Below, piece after piece: positions 50,232 through 52,740 of a stretch of DNA of 52,740 bases (position 1 is its first letter; each line of letters opens with the position of its first letter). Origin of the DNA: Candidatus Poribacteria bacterium. Its GTDB lineage: Bacteria; Abyssobacteria; SURF-5. The stretch covers positions 1 through 52,740 of the forward strand of contig JACRIR010000004.1 in the NCBI GenBank assembly GCA_016215705.1, given 5' to 3'. The notes under the pieces were generated by a model, which made no database searches, was not told the DNA's origin, and saw only the letters and a program-made list of their open reading frames with translations. Both the position numbers and the translations under genes were made by a program.

Positions 50232-51308
50232 TTATGGTTTGAGCGCAATCTTAATCACATTATCAAGCTTCTTATCGAACATCTCATACCCCCTCACGGC
50301 TTCTGCCAGGGGCATTGTGTGCGTGATGAGCGGTGTCATATCCAACAAGCCTGCCTCGATTATCCTCAAAAGCCGCGCCATGTGGATCACGTTCACAAGG
50401 CCCATCGTTATGCCGATGTTCTTGACGCAGAGCTGCGACATGAGGAGTTCCTGTGGTTCTTCAAACACGCCTACAATTGAAACGTTGCCGCCCGGTTTGA
50501 CTGCCTGAAAACAAGCGTCGAACGTCGGCTTTATGCCGACCGCTTCTATTGCCACGTCCGCGCCGCTGCGATTTGAGAATTCCTCGAGGAGACTGGTGGG
50601 CGCGCCGCCGGTAAGTTCCTTTATCTCGTTGACCGCGTCGGTTTTCGTGGGATCGATTGTGTGCGTTGCCCCGAGCTTCCTGGCTATCTCCAGCCGGTGC
50701 GGTATAGGATCGACCACGATCACTTTTGAGGGGCTGAAGAGTCTTGCGCACGCCGTCGCGCAGAGGCCCACCGGCCCCGCCCCGAAAACCGCTACGGCGT
50801 CGCCAGGCGCAAGCTTTCCGTTTGTCACGGCGAAGTATCCGGTTGATAGAATATCGCCCACGAACAGCGCCTGTGCGTCCGTCAAACCGGCAGGTATCTT
50901 GTGCATGGCGATCTGAGCAAACGGCACGCGCACAAAATCTGCCTGCGCGCCGGCAAGATTCCCCAGCAGGGGGCCGCATCCGAAGACGCCGCTGCGAACG
51001 CATTTGGGCAGAATCCCCTTCAGGCACATCTCGCATTTGCCGCATTGTACGGTGCACGCAACCGCGACCCGGTCTCCCACCTTGAACCCGTCAACATTGG
51101 AGCCGAGTTCCTCAATAACTCCGACGAATTCATGGCCGAGTACGTCTCCCGGCATCATCGGCGCCGCTCCATGAATCATGTGGATGTCGGTTCCGCAGAT
51201 GCTTGTGAGCGTCACTTTGATGATCGCGTCGTCCGGGCTTTGCATCGTGGGACGGGGAACATCCGCTAGCGCTACCTTGTTGATCTCCTGAAAGACTATC
51301 GCTTTCAT
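50232..51308 (-). CDS. Zinc-dependent alcohol dehydrogenase (MDR family)
   Basis: This 358-residue enzyme has catalytic zinc ligands C38 (SICGTD) and H59-E60 (LGHEF), four structural-zinc cysteines C89, C92, C95 and C103, and the GAGPVGLCA nucleotide-binding motif. It resembles NAD-dependent secondary alcohol or sorbitol/threonine dehydrogenases. GAGGGGTGAAA precedes the ATG at 51308, immediately after the ferredoxin stop, so the two are coupled. If the Mo enzyme is a hydroxylase, this dehydrogenase could oxidise the alcohol it makes; that link is an inference from position. Confidence 0.9.
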   Translation of the reverse strand: MKAIVFQEINKVALADVPRPTMQSPDDAIIKVTLTSICGTDIHMIHGAAPMMPGDVLGHEFVGVIEELGSNVDGFKVGDRVAVACTVQCGKCEMCLKGILPKCVRSGVFGCGPLLGNLAGAQADFVRVPFAQIAMHKIPAGLTDAQALFVGDILSTGYFAVTNGKLAPGDAVAVFGAGPVGLCATACARLFSPSKVIVVDPIPHRLEIARKLGATHTIDPTKTDAVNEIKELTGGAPTSLLEEFSNRSGADVAIEAVGIKPTFDACFQAVKPGGNVSIVGVFEEPQELLMSQLCVKNIGITMGLVNVIHMARLLRIIEAGLLDMTPLITHTMPLAEAVRGYEMFDKKLDNVIKIALKP

Positions 51309-51310
51309 TT

Positions 51311-51577
51311 TCACCCCTCACCGTTTTCTGAAGGAACCATTCTGATCGCGTTCCACGGACAGCCTTCGATTCGTGCGCCAAGATATCCTCTGGTGACACA
51401 ACTTCGACATCCCATGCATCTTTCGGTGTTCACCTGCATTCGCCTGAAATGAAAACTGCTCTCGTCGGAAACGTACTCGAGCGCTCCCTCGGTCGGGCAG
51501 AACAATTTGCAGACGGGTGTCCCCGCACACCCCGTGCAGCTTTCATCTACAAACGCAACAAATCTCTTCTTGGCCAC
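51311..51577 (-). CDS. Ferredoxin-like protein with expanded cysteine motifs
   Basis: This 88-residue protein has eight cysteines in two clusters but with unusual spacing: C-x2-C-x5-C-x3-C-P (C14, C17, C23, C27; CTGCAGTPVCKLFCP) and C-x2-C-x2-C-x12-C-P (CMGCRSC to EGCPW). Normal 2[4Fe-4S] ferredoxins have C-x2-C-x2-C-x3-C-P for both. Both clusters should still be possible. It lies between the Rieske protein and the alcohol dehydrogenase and may carry electrons between that dehydrogenase or the bc complex and other partners. Confidence 0.8.
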   Translation of the reverse strand: MAKKRFVAFVDESCTGCAGTPVCKLFCPTEGALEYVSDESSFHFRRMQVNTERCMGCRSCVTRGYLGARIEGCPWNAIRMVPSENGEG

Positions 51578-51606
51578 TTCTTCTCACTCACCGGACGCTT
51601 TACTCT

Positions 51607-51640
51607 TCGACCTCAAACCTTCGACCTTCGACCTTAGACC
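51607..51640. repeat. Degenerate ACCTTCG tandem repeat
   Basis: The bases CGACCTCAAACCTTCGACC and the following TTCGACCTTAGACC form loose tandem copies of a 7-base unit, (A)CCTTCG. The tract lies in the 57-base gap between the Rieske and ferredoxin genes and reaches the Rieske stop codon. It is another example of the short degenerate tandem repeats found in spacers of this window. Confidence 0.5.
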
Positions 51641-52200
51641 TTTATATAAGCCTTCTGCTTTTCGAACTCCTTGATATCGTATACGACACTCGTGTCAACC
51701 ACCAGGTTGCCTCGCGCATTCATGTATATCTTGAGCCTGTCCAGGGGCCGGGGCGCAGGCCCGGCGAAATTGACCCCATTCGAGTAGAACTGGCTCCCGT
51801 GACACGGACATTTGAATATCCGCAGCCCCGGAAACCAATTGACTGTGCACCCGAGATGCGTGCAACGGGCAAAGATCGCGTAGATGCGGCTGGTCTCTCG
51901 TATAACAAAGAAACGTTGCTCGCTTTTCCATTTGGATTCGACGTAGACGACTCCGCAGGTATCAGGATCAGCGCATATCAAGAAGTCGGCGACCATTCCG
52001 ATTTCGAAAGTGCTTGGCGGATGGAAAACCACAGAGGGCGAGAAAAAGCGAACTGTCTCCACTGCGCCGACGCCCGTCAATCCGAAAAGCGTTCCCCATC
52101 CGACTACCGAAAGGCTCTTCTGGAACATTTCTCGGCGTGTTATTCCGGGAGGAAGCGATTCGCTGCCCTGTTCGTTTATGGCCGGCCCCGTCTCCGACAT
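51634..52200 (-). CDS. Rieske [2Fe-2S] protein of a bc/b6f-type complex
   Basis: This protein of about 188 residues has a Tat-like head (RREMFQKSLSVVGWG), one membrane helix and a Rieske domain with CTHLGC and CPCHGS, the two Cys-His pairs that hold the [2Fe-2S] cluster. It ends in the KIYMNARGNLVVD segment typical of the family. With the two cytochrome b halves and the octaheme cytochrome it makes a full quinol:cytochrome c complex. GAGAGGAA precedes the ATG. A gap of about 290 bases separates it from the partial gene upstream. Confidence 0.92.
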   Translation of the reverse strand: MSETGPAINEQGSESLPPGITRREMFQKSLSVVGWGTLFGLTGVGAVETVRFFSPSVVFHPPSTFEIGMVADFLICADPDTCGVVYVESKWKSEQRFFVIRETSRIYAIFARCTHLGCTVNWFPGLRIFKCPCHGSQFYSNGVNFAGPAPRPLDRLKIYMNARGNLVVDTSVVYDIKEFEKQKAYIKV

Positions 52201-52490
52201 GTTCTTCCTCTCAGGATGCATTCATTGCGAGCGAAGCGAAAAATCCCCTCACTCTTCACTATTCCGCATTCATCATTGAGCAAGGGTCCGTCTCCGCCAT
52301 CTTCCCTCCACTCAATCTCTGGTTTCCTGCGCAACCTCACTGCCCTGTCAATCCGCTGCAACCCCTTTTCTTCTCTCCGAAATTCGCGTAATTCGTGTTC
52401 CCAATCTCTTCTCTTTCTTCTTACTTTTTCTTTTCTTCTTCTTTGTCCCTAATCCGTGTAAATCCGTGGTTGCATGCTTCTTCTTTTTCT
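52201..52490. other. Pyrimidine-rich non-coding spacer
   Basis: No gene is seen. The middle is strongly pyrimidine-biased on the plus strand (CTCTTCTCTTTCTTCTTAC and neighbours near 52,405-52,445), with another T/C run at 52,478-52,495. It contains AATTCGCGTA/ATTCGTGTTC (52381-52400) and AATCCGTGTA/AATCCGTGGT (52451-52470), 10-bp tandem units like those at 351-380, plus GAGCGAAGCGAA near 52,230. I cannot find a promoter of clear quality for the Rieske operon here. Confidence 0.55.
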
Positions 52491-52740
52491 TTATTGCGCG
52501 TTCATTCCGCGGTTTATCTCGCGGCTGACCTTGAGTATCGAACGCCTGTGCAGAATACCGAGCAGAGTGTTTATCAGATTCACGCCGGTCTCGGCCATTG
52601 TCGTCATTTCATCAAACGACAGCTTACCGGTGACGGCCTTGGAGAAAACCGTCACCTCTTGCTTCGCCAGAACTTCGATGAGGTCCTTGTACATCGACAA
52701 GAATTCATCCGTGAAACCGGACTCCACAGTGAAACCGGCC
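52491..52740 (-). CDS. Hypothetical protein, partial at window edge
   Basis: The frame is open to the right edge, so the N-terminus may lie outside the window; a GTG at 52727 is the first possible start seen. The 78 visible residues (FLSMYKDLIEVLAKQEVTVFSKAVTGKLSFDEMTTMAETGVN onward) look helical and soluble, with a basic end. I do not recognise a family. It lies upstream of the Rieske operon on the same strand but is separated by a 290-base spacer. Confidence 0.5.
   Translation of the reverse strand, partial: AGFTVESGFTDEFLSMYKDLIEVLAKQEVTVFSKAVTGKLSFDEMTTMAETGVNLINTLLGILHRRSILKVSREINRGMNAQ

Noticed and set aside
1-52740. CRISPR arrays, tRNA or rRNA genes, transposases or phage genes
   Set aside because: I looked for regularly spaced repeats, T-loop-like sequences and transposase-type proteins and saw none. 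The short tandem repeats in spacers are too small and irregular to be CRISPR.

Overview
The window looks like chromosomal DNA from an uncultured Gram-negative anaerobe, perhaps a Desulfobacterota-like or related candidate lineage. The support is indirect: a lipoprotein, a Tat-exported molybdenum enzyme, sigma-54 control with an NtrC-type regulator, HD-GYP and PilZ proteins, an aldehyde:ferredoxin oxidoreductase, a rubrerythrin and a DUF4416 protein. I see no rRNA, tRNA, CRISPR array, transposase or phage gene. The lineage is an inference, not a sequence match.

Region 1 (1-19,500) is mixed housekeeping and accessory DNA. It holds the end of a PLP decarboxylase, a class III aminotransferase, an AhpD-like protein, an aldehyde oxidoreductase with its ferredoxin, and a PilZ / zinc-ribbon / FHA set. 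A 650-base non-coding stretch with a near-perfect sigma-54 promoter lies ahead of a deacetylase-like gene and an HD-GYP response regulator. After these come a ThDP enzyme, an M48 protease, a lipoprotein, a rhomboid protease, a DUF4416 protein, two secreted proteins, a metallo-beta-lactamase-fold hydrolase, a second HD-GYP protein and a zinc alcohol dehydrogenase.

Region 2 (19,720-36,640, all on +) is a large gas vesicle locus. A fully consensus sigma-70 promoter starts a regulatory and chaperone block: an unknown protein, an NtrC-type activator, a GvpH/Hsp20 protein, a CDC48-type double AAA+ ATPase, a second Hsp20-like protein, a receiver protein, two GvpF/L proteins, a PAS histidine kinase and another receiver. 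A sigma-54 promoter with upstream dyads then starts the structural block: gvpA, a strong hairpin, a GvpC-like protein with 33-residue repeats, gvpN, a coiled-coil protein, two more hairpins, a third gvpF/L, gvpG, a tandem Get3/ArsA-like ATPase, a small helical protein, a GvpA-family gene, gvpK and gvpJ. The NtrC-type gene in the first block is the natural activator of the sigma-54 promoter in the second.

Region 3 (36,800-37,400) is a rubrerythrin. Region 4 (37,396-52,740, all on -) reads right to left as a respiratory operon: a partial unknown protein, a Rieske protein, an unusual ferredoxin, a zinc alcohol dehydrogenase, the alpha, gamma and beta subunits of a periplasmic type II DMSO-reductase-family molybdenum enzyme (ethylbenzene dehydrogenase / chlorate / selenate reductase group), its TorD-like chaperone, a split b6-type cytochrome b, an octaheme cytochrome c and a large secreted duplicated beta-helix protein. 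The complete Rieske/cytochrome b set beside the Mo enzyme suggests that quinone, cytochrome c and the Mo enzyme form one chain. The direction of electron flow cannot be read from sequence.

Many intergenic gaps carry short degenerate tandem repeats or small hairpins that look like dispersed spacer elements of this genome.
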